NCBI RefSeq assembly: GCF_028764065.1
Contig: NZ_JACOFN010000005.1
Span: 37,456 to 101,455 of the forward strand
Direction of reading: 5' to 3'
Source of the DNA: Fructobacillus sp. CRL 2054
GTDB lineage: Bacteria > Bacillota > Bacilli > Lactobacillales > Lactobacillaceae
DNA: 64,000 bases
In this document: positions 17,798 to 28,639 of the stretch, in pieces
How the letters are laid out: every line of letters begins with the position of its first letter
Numbering within the stretch: the stretch's first letter is position 1
The notes under the pieces: model-generated
Databases searched by the model: none
The model's input: the letters and a program-made list of their open reading frames with translations, nothing else
Told to the model about the DNA's origin: nothing
Program-made: the position numbers and the translations under genes

Positions 17798-17828
17798 GTT
17801 AACACAAACCCGATTAGGAGTGTCTATC

Positions 17829-19205
17829 ATGGCAGAAAAAAATAATGAATTAAATCGATCCCTTTCATCATTCCAAATGGAAATGATTGCATTGGGCGGC
17901 ACCATTGGTGTCGGCCTCTTCATGGGGGCGGCCTCGACCATCCAATGGACCGGGCCATCTGTTATCTTGGCCTACCTATTGTCAGGTTTGGTCTTGTACA
18001 TTGTGATGCGTGCTTTGGGTGAGATGTTGTACATCGACCCTGAAGTTGGATCCTTTGCAAATTACGCTAAACACTACATTCATCCAGCTGCTGGTTACTT
18101 AACGGTATGGGCCAACGTAATTCAGTGGTTGATGGTTGGTATTTCTGAAACGATTGCCGTTGGAATGTATCTTGACTACTGGTGGCCAGGTATCCCAACT
18201 TGGGTAACGGGGGTTGTTGTTTTGGCAACGTTGACGGCCGCCAACCTGGTAACGGTTAAGGCCTACGGTTCCATGGAAGCCTGGTTCTCATTGATCAAGG
18301 TGTTGACGATTGTCTTCATGATTATCCTTGGTTTCATGGTGATCTTGCTTGGTGTTGGTAACCACGGTCACCCACTTGGTTTCTCAAACCTTTGGACACA
18401 CGGTGCATTCTTCGCCGGTGGCTTCAAGGGCTTCATGTTCGCCTTGTCAATCGTTATGACGTCATACCAAGCCATTGAATTGATTGGAATCACGGCTGGT
18501 GAAGCCAAGGATCCACAAACGGCCATCGTGAAATCAATCAAGTCCATTGTGGCTCGTATCTTGATTTTCTACGTTGGTTCAATCTTCGTAATTATCACGA
18601 TTTACCCTTGGAACCAGTTGGACCAAGTTGGTTCACCATTCGTTGAGACTTTCTCACGTGTTGGAATTACGGCAGCCGCTGGTATCATTAACTTCGTTAT
18701 GATGACGGCCGCTATCTCAGCATTGAACTCAGGTTTGTTCTCATCATCTCGTATGCTTTACACGCTTGCTATGAACAAGGAAATTTCTCCTAAGTTCTTG
18801 AAGTTGTCAAAGCGCCGCGTTCCAGAAGTTGCCGTTTTGGCCATGTCAGCCGGTATCTTTCTTGGTATTGTTTTGAACGCCTTGTTGCCACTCATCTGGC
18901 ACGACTCATCAAAGGTCTTCGTCATGGTTTATTCCGCTTCAACTTTGCCAGGAATGGTGCCATGGTTTGTTATTCTTTGGAGTCAAATCAAGTTCCGTAA
19001 GGAACACCCAGAGTACTTGGAAGGACATCCATTTAAGTTGGCCATGTCACCAATTTCAAACTACTTTGCAATGTTCATGCTCTTGATTACTTTGGTCTTC
19101 ATGACAATCAACCCTGATACGCAGATTCCATTGTTGATTGGATTCTCACTGTTGGCCTTGGTTTTGGTGGTTTACTTTGTTCGTCACCGCAACGATGCTA
19201 AATAA
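17829..19205 (+). CDS. Amino-acid permease, AAT/APC family (threonine candidate)
   Basis: 458 residues with 12 hydrophobic helices. The first helix shows MIALGGTIGVGLFMGA, the substrate-binding glycine-rich break of APC permeases, and the proline-containing RRVPEVAVL loop is typical of the AAT subfamily (LysP, CycA, ThrP relatives). It takes up an amino acid by proton symport. The proposed ACU specifier in the T-box leader suggests threonine (perhaps also serine). ATG 17829 has AGGAG eight bases upstream; an upstream GTG-type extension would lie inside the terminator. High-expression codon use. Substrate is inference from the leader. Confidence 0.9.
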   Translation: MAEKNNELNRSLSSFQMEMIALGGTIGVGLFMGAASTIQWTGPSVILAYLLSGLVLYIVMRALGEMLYIDPEVGSFANYAKHYIHPAAGYLTVWANVIQWLMVGISETIAVGMYLDYWWPGIPTWVTGVVVLATLTAANLVTVKAYGSMEAWFSLIKVLTIVFMIILGFMVILLGVGNHGHPLGFSNLWTHGAFFAGGFKGFMFALSIVMTSYQAIELIGITAGEAKDPQTAIVKSIKSIVARILIFYVGSIFVIITIYPWNQLDQVGSPFVETFSRVGITAAAGIINFVMMTAAISALNSGLFSSSRMLYTLAMNKEISPKFLKLSKRRVPEVAVLAMSAGIFLGIVLNALLPLIWHDSSKVFVMVYSASTLPGMVPWFVILWSQIKFRKEHPEYLEGHPFKLAMSPISNYFAMFMLLITLVFMTINPDTQIPLLIGFSLLALVLVVYFVRHRNDAK

Positions 19206-19212
19206 GATTTCT

Positions 19213-19242
19213 TAAAAGAAGCCTTCGGGCTTCTTTTTTTGA
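19213..19242 (+). terminator. Intrinsic terminator after the permease
   Basis: AAGAAGCC and GGCTTCTT arms with a TTCG loop and seven T. Confidence 0.88.
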
Positions 19243-19302
19243 TGGCTAAAGTCGGGCAGTTCACGTTATAATGAACAGAGAAAATCATTTATGGAGGTCG
19301 AA

Positions 19303-20070
19303 ATGACTAGAAAAGAAGTACGCCAACAATTAAAGGCGGACGCACGGGAGAAGATGTCTGGGAACTGGTTATACTTAGTCCTTGTGACCTTGCCAGCGGT
19401 GATGTTTTCTTGGATTGGCGACCGAGCCTTTAACCGATTCGACGCACTTTCAGCTGTTAACAACGTATCATCAATGGATGTTCATGAATTCTCAAATACT
19501 TTTGGGGATGGGAGCTTGTTTAACCTAACGACGCCATCCATGATGTCCTTTGGTGATGGAACAGCAATGGGCATTTTGGCATTCTTTGCGGCTACTGCAG
19601 CTACTTACTCTTTGTTGGATTACAGTCGTGCTGAGAAGAAGTTGCCACATCCATTCTTGCAAGCGATTGAAGCTTACAAGACAAAGGGGCTCTTTGTTGG
19701 AACCATTGCCGTTGCTGTTTTGCAATTGATTAGGACGGTTCTATGGACCTTTGTCTTTATTATTCCAGGAATTATCAAGTCTTTCTCATACTCACAGGCC
19801 TTTTATGTTTTGAAAGATGCCAAGGCAAACGGGGAAGATATCCGCTACCGTGATGCCATTACTCGCTCCCGTGAGTTGATGGACGGTCACAAGTGGGAAT
19901 ACTTCGTTTTGCAGTTGTCCTTCCTTGGTTGGTCTATCTTGGCCTACCTCGTTTTGGGACTTGGAATGATTATCTTGCTACCATACATGTATCTCACTTA
20001 TGCTGGTTACTATGACTACTTGAAGAAGGATTTGGCAGAAAAGAATGCTGCTGAAAGCGTAACTGAATAA
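19303..20070 (+). CDS. DUF975 family membrane protein
   Basis: About 255 residues. A charged N-terminus (TRKEVRQQLKADAREKM) is followed by membrane helices and the DUF975 signature: IIPGIIKSFSYSQAFYVLKD, then the SRELMDGHKWEYFVLQLSFLGW block and a final PYMYLTYAGYYDYL helix. The function of the family is unknown. ATG 19303 is chosen over the ATG 12 bases before because GGAGG (19294-19298) overlaps the latter. A second DUF975 protein occurs at 44997 in this window. No terminator hairpin of note follows before the pyr leader. Confidence 0.85.
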   Translation: MTRKEVRQQLKADAREKMSGNWLYLVLVTLPAVMFSWIGDRAFNRFDALSAVNNVSSMDVHEFSNTFGDGSLFNLTTPSMMSFGDGTAMGILAFFAATAATYSLLDYSRAEKKLPHPFLQAIEAYKTKGLFVGTIAVAVLQLIRTVLWTFVFIIPGIIKSFSYSQAFYVLKDAKANGEDIRYRDAITRSRELMDGHKWEYFVLQLSFLGWSILAYLVLGLGMIILLPYMYLTYAGYYDYLKKDLAEKNAAESVTE

Positions 20071-20218
20071 GAATTAAAAGTTCTAGTTTTCTAGAATTTT
20101 TTTTGTATTCTTATTTTAAAATTATCGAATGTTTTGATTTTGTATAAATTAAACGGTTGTTTTGATTAAAGCTCGGTAAATTCCGAATGCTTTTTAACAA
20201 GCTCTTTCTAATCTTTGC

Positions 20219-20247
20219 TTGTGTAAATAAAATGGAAGTGATATGCT
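20219..20247 (+). promoter_or_regulatory. Probable promoter of the pyr operon
   Basis: TTGTGT at 20219-20224, a 17-base spacer and TATGCT at 20242-20247. It is placed correctly to start the transcript a few bases before the attenuator hairpins. The stretch 20071-20218 upstream shows nothing else that I recognise apart from AT-rich sequence. Confidence 0.5.
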
Positions 20248-20263
20248 AGAAAAAATCGAATCA

Positions 20264-20457
20264 CACCTTTAAAGTTGATCAGAGAATCACCAAGGTATGC
20301 GATTGCGGTTGTTTGCCCTCCCTGTAAAGGGACGAGTGCCACCTTCGGTGGAAACAAGTGAAGCTTTTTTAGCAAAACAAAAAAACTCGGTTCGGCGAAG
20401 AATCCAATACTATATCTGAAATGACAAAGCTCTGATCAATTGATCAGGGCTTTTTTT
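20264..20457 (+). promoter_or_regulatory. Transcription attenuator of the pyr operon (PyrR-type)
   Basis: Terminator: a 12-pair hairpin from AAGCTCTGATCA (20427-20438) with T7. Antiterminator: TTGATCAGAG (20275-20284) is perfectly complementary to CTCTGATCAA in the terminator arm. Anti-antiterminator: TGAT-CAGAGA-ATCA (20276-20289) makes a hairpin with a CAGAGA hexaloop on an outer ACCTT/AAGGT stem, much like a PyrR binding loop, and uses the same bases as the antiterminator. Between lie two local hairpins (TCCCT-GTAA-AGGGA and CCACC-TTC-GGTGG). UMP/UTP-bound PyrR would favour termination. No pyrR is in the operon, so PyrR must come from elsewhere. Confidence 0.72.
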
Positions 20458-20478
20458 GTCGGGTATTTGGAGGAAATG

Positions 20479-21411
20479 ATGAACCAGAATGTGCATAACT
20501 TAGTGGACTTGGAAGATTTATCCAAGGAAGAACTAAAGCAACTTTTAGATACCGCCATTGCTTATCAAGAGGGGGCGGCGGTTCCAAAGTTAAAGCGGGA
20601 TGTTAAGGTAGCTAATCTTTTCTTTGAAAATTCAACACGAACGGTGACCTCCTTTCAGACGGCGGAGCACCGCTTGGGCTTGAGCCGATTTGATGTCAAC
20701 ATTAACGGCTCTTCGGTGAAGAAGGGCGAAAGCCTAGCCGACACGGTTAAAACGGTGCAGGCCATCGGCATGGACCTGACGGTCATCCGCCATAGCGAAA
20801 CTGGTTGGTATAAGGCGCTGGAAGGTGATTCAAACATTCATCTGTCTTTGGTGAATGCGGGCGACGGCGCAGGCGTGCATCCCTCACAAACACTGTTGGA
20901 TTTGATGACAATCCAAAAGGAGTTCGGCGACTTTTCCGGTTTGAAAATTGCCATTGTTGGTGACCTTTCCCACTCACGGGTGGCAAAGTCCGATGCCAAG
21001 ATTTTTAAAGAGTTGGGGATGCAGGTCTACTTTGCTGGGCCAAAAGAATGGTGGAGTGAAGAGCTAGCAGAGTATGGCCAGTTCGAAGAAATCGACAATT
21101 TGCTTGATCAAGTTGACGTGCTGATGTGCTTGCGAGTCCAGCTAGAGCGACTAGAGGAAAGTGGTCGGGATAACTTCACGGCGGACGCTTACCACGAGGA
21201 CTATGGACTGACAAAGGCCCGGGCGAAGCGGATGAAGGATACGGCCATTATCATGCATCCGGCTCCGGTGAACCGGGGTGTTGAAATTGACTCAGAATTG
21301 GTGGACGGTGCACAGTCGCGCATCTTTAATCAGATGGCAAACGGGGTCTACGCCCGAATGGCCATTCTGACGCGTGTATTACAAGAGCAAGGGTTGATGG
21401 AGGAAAAGTAA
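20479..21411 (+). CDS. pyrB: Aspartate carbamoyltransferase catalytic subunit
   Basis: 310 residues. Joins carbamoyl phosphate and aspartate, the first committed step of UMP synthesis. The carbamoyl-phosphate motif FENSTRT is near residue 55, the HPSQTLLD block follows about 80 residues later, and the HPAPVNRG block is near the C-terminus. Start ATG 20479 has GGAGG five bases upstream; ATG 20476 is too close and the longer frame to 20440 would begin in the attenuator. First gene of the operon, with a one-base overlap into pyrC. Length is normal; no regulatory subunit gene is present. Confidence 0.96.
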   Translation: MNQNVHNLVDLEDLSKEELKQLLDTAIAYQEGAAVPKLKRDVKVANLFFENSTRTVTSFQTAEHRLGLSRFDVNINGSSVKKGESLADTVKTVQAIGMDLTVIRHSETGWYKALEGDSNIHLSLVNAGDGAGVHPSQTLLDLMTIQKEFGDFSGLKIAIVGDLSHSRVAKSDAKIFKELGMQVYFAGPKEWWSEELAEYGQFEEIDNLLDQVDVLMCLRVQLERLEESGRDNFTADAYHEDYGLTKARAKRMKDTAIIMHPAPVNRGVEIDSELVDGAQSRIFNQMANGVYARMAILTRVLQEQGLMEEK

Positions 21412-22673
21412 TGGACAAAATCATTAAGAACGTAGTTATTGACGGTCAGAAGTCAGCCATTGTCATTTCCGATGGCAAGATTGCTGGTCTTGGTCGGGCT
21501 TTTGCAGCCAAGCCGGGTTCTGAAATTATCGATGGAAAGGGGATGACTGCCATCCCCGGCCTCGTCGACGTACACGTTCACTTCCGCGACCCTGGTTTAA
21601 CCGAGAAGGAAACGATTCGAACGGGTTCTGAGGCAGCAGCGGCCGGCGGTTTCACAACGGTCTTGACTATGCCAAACGTATTGCCCGTCGTTGACCAGGT
21701 GGACACCTTGAAAAAGCAAATCGCTCTGAATAAAGAAAAGGGCCTGGTGAAAGTCGGACAGATTGCGGCCATTACGGACGAACTAACAACGAACCGGGTG
21801 ACGGATATCGGGAACTTAAAGCAAGTCGGTGCCAAGGCTTTCTCAAACGATGGGCACGGTGTGCAAGAAGCTAAAACGATGTTGGAAGCGATGAAGGCCA
21901 TGGCGAAAGCCGGCGGCATCATGACGGTTCACCTGGAAGACAACGGACTGGCTGATGGAGGAGTCGTTGACCCAGCGGCCAGCGAACGCCTTGGACTACC
22001 TGGCTTAACCGCACTGTCGGAAAACACGCAGCTAGCTCGAGACATCGAACTGGTTCGAGCAACGGGTTGCCGCTACCATGTGGCCCACGTTTCAAGTAAG
22101 CAGTCAGTGGAATTGATTCGCCAAGCCAAGAAAGAGGGCTTGCCCATCACGGCCGAAGTCAGTCCTCACCACTTGTTCTTAGATGAAAGCATGATTGAAG
22201 GTGACAATACGAATTTCAAGATGAACCCACCGTTGCGAACAAAGGAAGACCGTTACGCTTTGATTGCCGGTTTGCTTGACGGCACCATCGACATGATTGC
22301 TTCCGACCATGCACCGCATACGGAAAAAGATAAGGCCGGTTCGATTGCCGATTGCGCCTTCGGCATTGTCGGCTTGGAAACGACTTTGCCATTGGTTTAC
22401 GAACACTTTGTGGCCTCGGGATTAGTCGATTTGAAGACGGCGGTTTCCTGGTTGAATAAGAAACCGATTGAAGGGTTTGAGTTGGACGAAGCCGGTCAGT
22501 TGCGAGCGGGGGATGCCGCTGACATCGTCTTGTTGGACGTTGACCAGGCATTTTGGATTAATCCGGCAAGCTTCCACTCCAAGGGTAAGAACACGCCCTT
22601 TGCAGGAGAAGAAGTACACGGATTAGTGATGAAAACCTTTGTGGACGGCCAACTGGTCTTTTCAAAAGAATAA
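21411..22673 (+). CDS. pyrC: Dihydroorotase
   Basis: 420 residues, class I amidohydrolase-type dihydroorotase that closes carbamoyl aspartate to dihydroorotate. Metal and substrate motifs are visible: VDVHVHFRDPG near residue 60, DGHGVQEA near 150, HVSSKQS near 230, and SDHAPHT near 305 (the catalytic Asp). The ATG overlaps the pyrB stop by one base, so translation is coupled. Ends 10 bases before carA. Confidence 0.96.
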   Translation: MDKIIKNVVIDGQKSAIVISDGKIAGLGRAFAAKPGSEIIDGKGMTAIPGLVDVHVHFRDPGLTEKETIRTGSEAAAAGGFTTVLTMPNVLPVVDQVDTLKKQIALNKEKGLVKVGQIAAITDELTTNRVTDIGNLKQVGAKAFSNDGHGVQEAKTMLEAMKAMAKAGGIMTVHLEDNGLADGGVVDPAASERLGLPGLTALSENTQLARDIELVRATGCRYHVAHVSSKQSVELIRQAKKEGLPITAEVSPHHLFLDESMIEGDNTNFKMNPPLRTKEDRYALIAGLLDGTIDMIASDHAPHTEKDKAGSIADCAFGIVGLETTLPLVYEHFVASGLVDLKTAVSWLNKKPIEGFELDEAGQLRAGDAADIVLLDVDQAFWINPASFHSKGKNTPFAGEEVHGLVMKTFVDGQLVFSKE

Positions 22674-22683
22674 GGAGAATGGG

Positions 22684-23772
22684 ATGGAACGCTATTTAGT
22701 TTTAGAGAACGGTTCGATTTATCAGGGACAGGCCTTCGGGGCTGAAGGAGAGTTGTTGACGGAGGCGGTTTTCTCGACGGGGATGACCGGCTACCAGGAA
22801 ACCATGACGGATCCATCTTATTACGGCCAGAGCATGGTCTTTACTTACCCATTGATTGGGAACTACGGCATTAACCTCGATGATAACGAAGCGGATGCAC
22901 CAGCGGTGGATGCGATTATCGTGAAAGAGTTAGCGCGCCGACCCTCGAACTTTCGCTCAGTGATGTCAGTCGGTGACTACGCCAAGGAAAACGGCGTGGT
23001 TGGGATTCAGGGAGTCGACACCCGTAAGTTGGCAAAAGAAATTCGCCAGCAGGGTTCTATGAAAGCGGTTATCGTCAACTCCTTGGATCAAAGTCGCATC
23101 GATGCGCTCTTTGCTCAGGATTACGACCAATTGTTGCAAGAGAAGCGAGCACAACAGGTTGTAGCGTTACCACGGTTGAGCAAGGAAGAGGCGGAACTAC
23201 ATGTGGCCTTGATTGACTTTGGAATGAAGGATTCGATTTTAAAGGCGCTGGAAAAGCGGGGGATTGCGGTAACGGTCTTCCCGGCGAACAGCGACTTTGA
23301 TACAGTAGCGGCCAGTCATCCGAACGGGGTGCTCTTGTCGAATGGACCGGGGAACCCAACGGATTGTGACTTCGCTTATCCGTTGATTCGCCAGTTGCAG
23401 GAACATTATCCATTGCTCGGTATCTGCCTGGGCCACCAGCTCTTCGCTTTGGCCAATGGTGCGGAAACCTACAAGATGAAGTTTGGCTACCGCGGCTTTA
23501 ACCACGCGGTTTGGGATGTGAATCAGCAGGCCAAGCACTTTACCTCGCAGAACCATGGCTACGCGGTTGATGCCCAGTCGTTGGTCGATACGGACCTCGA
23601 GGTGACTCACGAGGAAATTAATTCCCGTTCGGTTGAGGGTGTGCGCCTGAAGAACCGGCCGGCCTTCTCCGTTCAGTTTCACCCGGATGCCTGCCCTGGC
23701 CCCCACGATTCAGAGTATATTTTCGACCAATTTGTCTCATTAATGACAACAAAGGAGCTCGTCAATGCCTAA
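22684..23772 (+). CDS. carA: Carbamoyl-phosphate synthase small (glutaminase) subunit
   Basis: 362 residues. The N-terminal domain (EDGSIYQG-like [13 protein letters not shown]) interacts with CarB; the C-terminal class I glutamine amidotransferase domain carries the catalytic cysteine in [11 protein letters not shown] and the His in [12 protein letters not shown]. It supplies ammonia from glutamine to CarB. Start ATG 22684 follows AAGGAG. The frame overlaps carB by 8 bases. Located in the pyr operon, so it is the pyrimidine-linked enzyme; whether a separate arginine-linked one exists cannot be seen. Confidence 0.96.
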   Translation: MERYLVLENGSIYQGQAFGAEGELLTEAVFSTGMTGYQETMTDPSYYGQSMVFTYPLIGNYGINLDDNEADAPAVDAIIVKELARRPSNFRSVMSVGDYAKENGVVGIQGVDTRKLAKEIRQQGSMKAVIVNSLDQSRIDALFAQDYDQLLQEKRAQQVVALPRLSKEEAELHVALIDFGMKDSILKALEKRGIAVTVFPANSDFDTVAASHPNGVLLSNGPGNPTDCDFAYPLIRQLQEHYPLLGICLGHQLFALANGAETYKMKFGYRGFNHAVWDVNQQAKHFTSQNHGYAVDAQSLVDTDLEVTHEEINSRSVEGVRLKNRPAFSVQFHPDACPGPHDSEYIFDQFVSLMTTKELVNA

Positions 23773-26700
23773 ACGAAATGATCTTCATAAAATTTTGGTA
23801 ATCGGTTCTGGTCCAATTGTGATTGGACAGGCCGCGGAGTTTGATTATTCAGGTTCACAGGCCTGCTTAGCCCTGAAGGAAGAGGGCTATGAAGTGGTTT
23901 TGGTAAATTCTAACCCAGCCACCATCATGACCGATGAAGAGGTCGCGGACAAAGTTTACATGGAACCACTGACCAAGGAATTTTTAAAGAAGATTATTTT
24001 GGAGGAAGAACCCGATGCGATTCTACCAACTTTAGGTGGGCAGACCGGGCTGAACTTGGCCAAAGAACTGGCCGACTCTTCGCTCTTAAAGGAAAAAGGA
24101 ATTGAGTTACTCGGAACCAAGTTAAAAGCCATTGAACAGGCCGAAGACCGACAGCTTTTTAAGGACCTCATGTACGAATTGGAAGAACCCGTTCCAGCAT
24201 CGGCTATCGCAACAACGGTGGAAGAGGCTCAGGCTATCGCAGCAAAGATTGGTTTCCCATTAGTTGTTCGACCAGCCTATACGCTGGGTGGTTCCGGTGG
24301 GGGATTTGTCGACAACGAGGAAGAGTTACAGAGCATTGCAACCCATGGCTTGGATCTTTCTCCGGTGAACCAAGTGTTGATTGAACAGTCGATTGCCGGT
24401 TTTAAGGAAATCGAGTTCGAAGTGATGCGAGATTCTTCCGACAACGCCTTGATTGTTGCCAGCATGGAAAATGTGGATCCTGTCGGAATTCACACTGGGG
24501 ACTCAATTGTTGTATCGCCAACCCAAACCCTAGCGGATCGAGAGTACCAGATGATGCGGGATGCGGCCTTGAAGATTATCCGTGCCCTAAAAATTGAGGG
24601 TGGCGTGAATATCCAAATGGCGCTGGACCCCAACTCCTTTAACTACTACATCATCGAAGTGAACCCCCGGGTTTCCCGGTCATCGGCTTTGGCTTCCAAG
24701 GCAACTGGGTATCCGATTGCCAAGATGGCGGCAAAGATTGCGACCGGTTTGACTTTGGATGAGATTAAAAATCCGATTACACAGACGACTTGGGCGGTTT
24801 TCGAACCAGCCTTGGATTACGTGGTAACTAAAATTCCGCGTTTCCCATTCGATAAATTTAAGGAAGCGAACCGAGACCTGGGTACTCAGATGAAGGCGAC
24901 TGGAGAAGTCATGGCCATTGGTCGAACCTTTGAGGAATCCCTGCAAAAGGCCGTCCGTTCGCTGGAAGTTGACCAAAAGGATTTGACTGGGGAAGGCTAT
25001 CATGACCGTTCGGTTGAAGAGATGTTAGCCGACTTGATGCCAGGAAAAGAAGACCGAATTTTTGTCCTAGCGGAGTTAATCCGACGGGGTGTCACGCTAG
25101 AAGAAATCCATGATATTACTAAAATCGATTTCTTCTATCTGGATAAGATTCAGCACATTGTTGAAATCGAGCAGGCCTTTCAAAAGAATCCAGCCGATGC
25201 CAAAGTCTTGAAGAAGGCGAAGGTGTACGGCTTCTCAGATGCAACGCTGGCAGCCTTATCCGGAACAAATGAAATGGCAGTCCGGTCCGAACGCTTGGCC
25301 GACGATATTCGTCCGGTTTATAAGATGGTGGATACAGCTGCCGGGGAGTTTGAGTCCAAGACGCCTTACTACTACGGAACCTATGAGGACGAAAACGAGT
25401 CAATCCGAACGAAGCGACCATCGGTTTTGGTTCTAGGATCAGGACCAATTCGAATCGGCCAGGGAGTCGAGTTCGACTACGCCACGGTGCACGCAGTGAA
25501 GGCTTTACAGGCCGCCGGCTACGAAGCGATTATCCAGAACTCTAATCCGGAAACGGTCTCAACCGACTTTGCCATCTCGGACAAGCTCTACTTTGAGCCA
25601 TTGACGCTTGAAGACGTGTTAAACGTGGTGGACCTGGAACAACCTCTGGGTGTTTTGGTCCAGTTCGGTGGCCAAACCGCCATTAACTTGGCAGAAGGCT
25701 TGGTTAAGGCCGGGGTTCGATTGCTTGGTACCAATCTTGAAACCATTGATGAAGCCGAAGACCGGGACAAGTTTAATAAAGTTATGGACGAGTTAAATTT
25801 GATTCAGGCCGATGGGGCGTCGGCGACAACGGAAGAAGAGGCGGAAGAAACTGCCAAACAAATTGGTTATCCACTCTTAATTCGACCATCCTATGTGATC
25901 GGTGGGCGAGGGATGGAAGTCCTCGACAATTCGATGGAATTAAAACGTTATATGAAAGAGGCCGTGAAAGTCTCCCGGGACCATCCCGTTCTGCTTGATT
26001 CCTACCTGACAGGGCAAGAAGCAGAGCTGGACCTTATTTCGGATGGAAAAGACGTGGTGATCCCCGGCATCATGGAGCACGTCGAGCGGGCCGGCATTCA
26101 CTCCGGTGATTCCATGTCGGTCTATCCACCACAGCGCCTCTCATTGGATGTTCAGGAGCAAATGATTCTAGCTGCTACAAAGTTGGCCCGTCGTTTGAAA
26201 GTCGTCGGTTTGATGAACGTACAGTTCGTCATTCACAACAAGAAGGCCTATGTGATTGAGGTGAACCCACGAGCTTCACGAACTGTGCCTTTCTTATCGA
26301 AGGTAACGAAGGTGCCGATGGCCCAGTTAGCAACTTTGGTTTCATTGGGGCACTCACTGAAGGACTTGGGCTATAGTTCTGGTTTGGCCGAGCAGTCCAA
26401 GCGGGTGCACGTCAAAGCACCAGTCTTCTCCTTCGAGAAGTTGCCAGACGTTAACCAAACGCTGGGCCCTGAAATGAAGTCGACAGGGGAGGCGATTGGT
26501 TCGGCCGCTACCTACCCAGAAGCCTTGAAGAAGGCCTTTCTATCAGCTAAGTTGCCTGACTTAGCGGTAGATGCCAAAGTCTACCTGAGCTTTTCTGCAA
26601 AGGAAGAGGACGAGGCGTTGCCACTAGTTGAGCAGTTGGTCGAATCCGGAAAACAGCTCTTGGCCTCTGGCCAGACGGCGGACTTCTTGGAAAAGTCGAA

Positions 26701-26947
26701 CTTCACCATCCAGCGAATTGAGAGCGACCGGGAACTGGTGGAACATTTTGCTTCGGCGGATATTGACCTGGTGGTCGATACCATCGATTTGTTGGAAGAG
26801 GAAGCGCCACTGCAGGCCCGGATTCGTGAATTAGCGACGGATGACGGTCGACCAATCTTGACCGCCATTGATACCTTTGCCGCCTTCTGCCAGGCCATGG
26901 CAGTTGAAAGTGAGACTTTATCAGTACAAGCATTAGGAGATGAATAA
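23765..26947 (+). CDS. carB: Carbamoyl-phosphate synthase large subunit
   Basis: 1060 residues, full-length. Two homologous ATP-grasp halves: the first starts at [22 protein letters not shown], the second at about residue 550 with [20 protein letters not shown]. Each has the GGQTGLNLA or GGQTAINLA motif and an [12 protein letters not shown] or [12 protein letters not shown] motif. The last ~130 residues form the MGS-like allosteric domain. It makes carbamoyl phosphate from bicarbonate, ATP and CarA-derived ammonia. The start overlaps carA and the end abuts pyrD, as expected for tightly coupled subunits. Confidence 0.97.
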   Translation: MPKRNDLHKILVIGSGPIVIGQAAEFDYSGSQACLALKEEGYEVVLVNSNPATIMTDEEVADKVYMEPLTKEFLKKIILEEEPDAILPTLGGQTGLNLAKELADSSLLKEKGIELLGTKLKAIEQAEDRQLFKDLMYELEEPVPASAIATTVEEAQAIAAKIGFPLVVRPAYTLGGSGGGFVDNEEELQSIATHGLDLSPVNQVLIEQSIAGFKEIEFEVMRDSSDNALIVASMENVDPVGIHTGDSIVVSPTQTLADREYQMMRDAALKIIRALKIEGGVNIQMALDPNSFNYYIIEVNPRVSRSSALASKATGYPIAKMAAKIATGLTLDEIKNPITQTTWAVFEPALDYVVTKIPRFPFDKFKEANRDLGTQMKATGEVMAIGRTFEESLQKAVRSLEVDQKDLTGEGYHDRSVEEMLADLMPGKEDRIFVLAELIRRGVTLEEIHDITKIDFFYLDKIQHIVEIEQAFQKNPADAKVLKKAKVYGFSDATLAALSGTNEMAVRSERLADDIRPVYKMVDTAAGEFESKTPYYYGTYEDENESIRTKRPSVLVLGSGPIRIGQGVEFDYATVHAVKALQAAGYEAIIQNSNPETVSTDFAISDKLYFEPLTLEDVLNVVDLEQPLGVLVQFGGQTAINLAEGLVKAGVRLLGTNLETIDEAEDRDKFNKVMDELNLIQADGASATTEEEAEETAKQIGYPLLIRPSYVIGGRGMEVLDNSMELKRYMKEAVKVSRDHPVLLDSYLTGQEAELDLISDGKDVVIPGIMEHVERAGIHSGDSMSVYPPQRLSLDVQEQMILAATKLARRLKVVGLMNVQFVIHNKKAYVIEVNPRASRTVPFLSKVTKVPMAQLATLVSLGHSLKDLGYSSGLAEQSKRVHVKAPVFSFEKLPDVNQTLGPEMKSTGEAIGSAATYPEALKKAFLSAKLPDLAVDAKVYLSFSAKEEDEALPLVEQLVESGKQLLASGQTADFLEKSNFTIQRIESDRELVEHFASADIDLVVDTIDLLEEEAPLQARIRELATDDGRPILTAIDTFAAFCQAMAVESETLSVQALGDE

Positions 26948-26948
26948 A

Positions 26949-27884
26949 ATGACAGAAAAGAATTTGAAAACTGAACTTGCCAACGTCGCCTTTGATAGTC
27001 CTTTGTTGAATGCCTCCGGTATTCACTGCCAAACGGCTGATGAGTTAGCGGACCTTGCCGCAACGGCCAACTTGGGCGGAATCGTGACCAAGTCAGCGAC
27101 CCTTCTTCCTCGTCAGGGAAATGAGAATCCACGCTACTATGACTTGGCTTACGGTTCGATTAACTCAATGGGCTTACCAAACTTGGGCTATCCCTTCTAC
27201 TTGGACTACGTGCAAAAGGAAGAGGCCAAGCCAACCATCCTTTCAGTAGCCGGTTTGTCAGCTGACGATGTGATTGAAGTACTCCGGGACGTCCAAAATT
27301 CCGATTACCAAGGACTAACGGAATTGAACCTCTCTTGCCCAAACGTGATTGGTAAGCCCCAAACAGCCTACGACTTTGTCGCCACTCGCAAGGTTTTGGA
27401 ACGTGTCTTTGAATTCTTCACGAAGCCAATCGGTGTGAAGTTGCCACCTTACTTCGATTTGGTTCACTTTGATCAAATTGCGGCGGTTCTAAATGACTTT
27501 CCACTGACGCACGTTAACACGGTTAACTCGGTTGGAAATGGTTTAGTGGTCGATATCGAGAAGGAGCAGGTGGTGACCAAGGCCAAGGGTGGCTTTGGGG
27601 GCCTTGGCGGTGCCATGATTTTGCCAACGGCGCTTGCCAACGTTCGCGCTCTTCGTCAGCGCTTGAATGACAGTATTGCCATTATCGGAACCGGGGGTGT
27701 CACGACCGGTGCTGATGTCTTCGCTCACATTCTCTGTGGGGCCGATATGGTTTCAGTTGGAACGCAGGTGATTAAAGAAGGCTTGGAGGTCTATGACCGT
27801 TTGACCCAAGAATTGCAAGAGATTATGGATGAAAAGGGCTATACAAGTTTGGCGGACTTCCGTGGTAAGTTGCAGGAGCTATAA
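26949..27884 (+). CDS. pyrD: Dihydroorotate dehydrogenase, class 1A (fumarate type)
   Basis: 311-residue soluble flavoprotein oxidising dihydroorotate to orotate. The catalytic base is Cys130 in [14 protein letters not shown], the same position and context as in Lactococcus PyrDA, and NASG near residue 21 and [12 protein letters not shown] near 250 bind FMN and phosphate. Class 1A enzymes use fumarate and need no PyrK; indeed no pyrK is present. I chose ATG 26949, nine bases after AGGAG, over ATG 26940, which directly abuts that site. The enzyme makes UMP synthesis independent of the membrane quinone pool. Confidence 0.93.
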   Translation: MTEKNLKTELANVAFDSPLLNASGIHCQTADELADLAATANLGGIVTKSATLLPRQGNENPRYYDLAYGSINSMGLPNLGYPFYLDYVQKEEAKPTILSVAGLSADDVIEVLRDVQNSDYQGLTELNLSCPNVIGKPQTAYDFVATRKVLERVFEFFTKPIGVKLPPYFDLVHFDQIAAVLNDFPLTHVNTVNSVGNGLVVDIEKEQVVTKAKGGFGGLGGAMILPTALANVRALRQRLNDSIAIIGTGGVTTGADVFAHILCGADMVSVGTQVIKEGLEVYDRLTQELQEIMDEKGYTSLADFRGKLQEL

Positions 27885-27895
27885 GGGGAGAAAAG

Positions 27896-28624
27896 ATGAG
27901 CCAATCACTGATGGTGGCCTTTGATGTGCCAGATAAAAAAGCAGCCTTAAAACTGGCTGAAGAACTGGGTGGCGGCCAAGGTAAGACTGCCAAAGTCGGA
28001 ATGGAACTCTACTATAAGGAAGGGGCTGCGGTTGTGCAGACTTTGCAGGAAGAGGGCTTTGCCATTTTCTTGGACTTGAAGCTCTTTGACATCCCCCACA
28101 CCGTTGAAATGGCCATGCTGCAGTTAGCCCGACTCGGCGTTGACTTCGTGACTGTTCACGCCTTGGGTGGTAAAAAGATGTTGCAGGCGGCTAAGCGTGG
28201 GTTGGAAGATGGTGCTGCTGAAAGCGGTTTGCCCGCACCAAAGTTGCTTGCGGTAACGGAATTGACGTCCATTTCTGAAGCAATTTTGAGGGATGAGCAA
28301 AATTGCCGATTAGGGCTGACTAAACAGGTTGAACAGCTAGCCTTACTGGCCAAGGACGCTGGTTGTGACGGTGTGGTCTGCTCGGCTTTGGAGGTAGCGG
28401 ATTTGCATCGAGTAGTCGGGGATGATTTCTTCTACTTGGTTCCTGGTATTCGGATGGCTGACGACCAGGCAGGCGACCAGGTACGTGTGGCAACGCCGTC
28501 TAAGGCAAGATCCTGGGGAGCTTCGGCCATCGTCGTTGGTCGGCCAATCAATCAGAGTCCGGACGCCAAGACAGCCTATCAGACATACTTAGCCGACTGG
28601 CAAGGTTTCGAGCAAGAAAAGTAA
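27896..28624 (+). CDS. pyrF: Orotidine 5'-phosphate decarboxylase
   Basis: 242 residues, a TIM-barrel enzyme that decarboxylates OMP to UMP. The opening MVAFDVPDKKAAL and the catalytic DLKLFDIPHTV (Asp-Lys-Asp network, about residues 60-70) are clear, with VPGIRMADDQAGDQ near 180 closing the phosphate site. ATG 27896 follows GGGGAGAAAAG. It lies 11 bases after pyrD and 15 before pyrE. Confidence 0.96.
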   Translation: MSQSLMVAFDVPDKKAALKLAEELGGGQGKTAKVGMELYYKEGAAVVQTLQEEGFAIFLDLKLFDIPHTVEMAMLQLARLGVDFVTVHALGGKKMLQAAKRGLEDGAAESGLPAPKLLAVTELTSISEAILRDEQNCRLGLTKQVEQLALLAKDAGCDGVVCSALEVADLHRVVGDDFFYLVPGIRMADDQAGDQVRVATPSKARSWGASAIVVGRPINQSPDAKTAYQTYLADWQGFEQEK

Positions 28625-28639
28625 GAAGGGGAGCGGACG

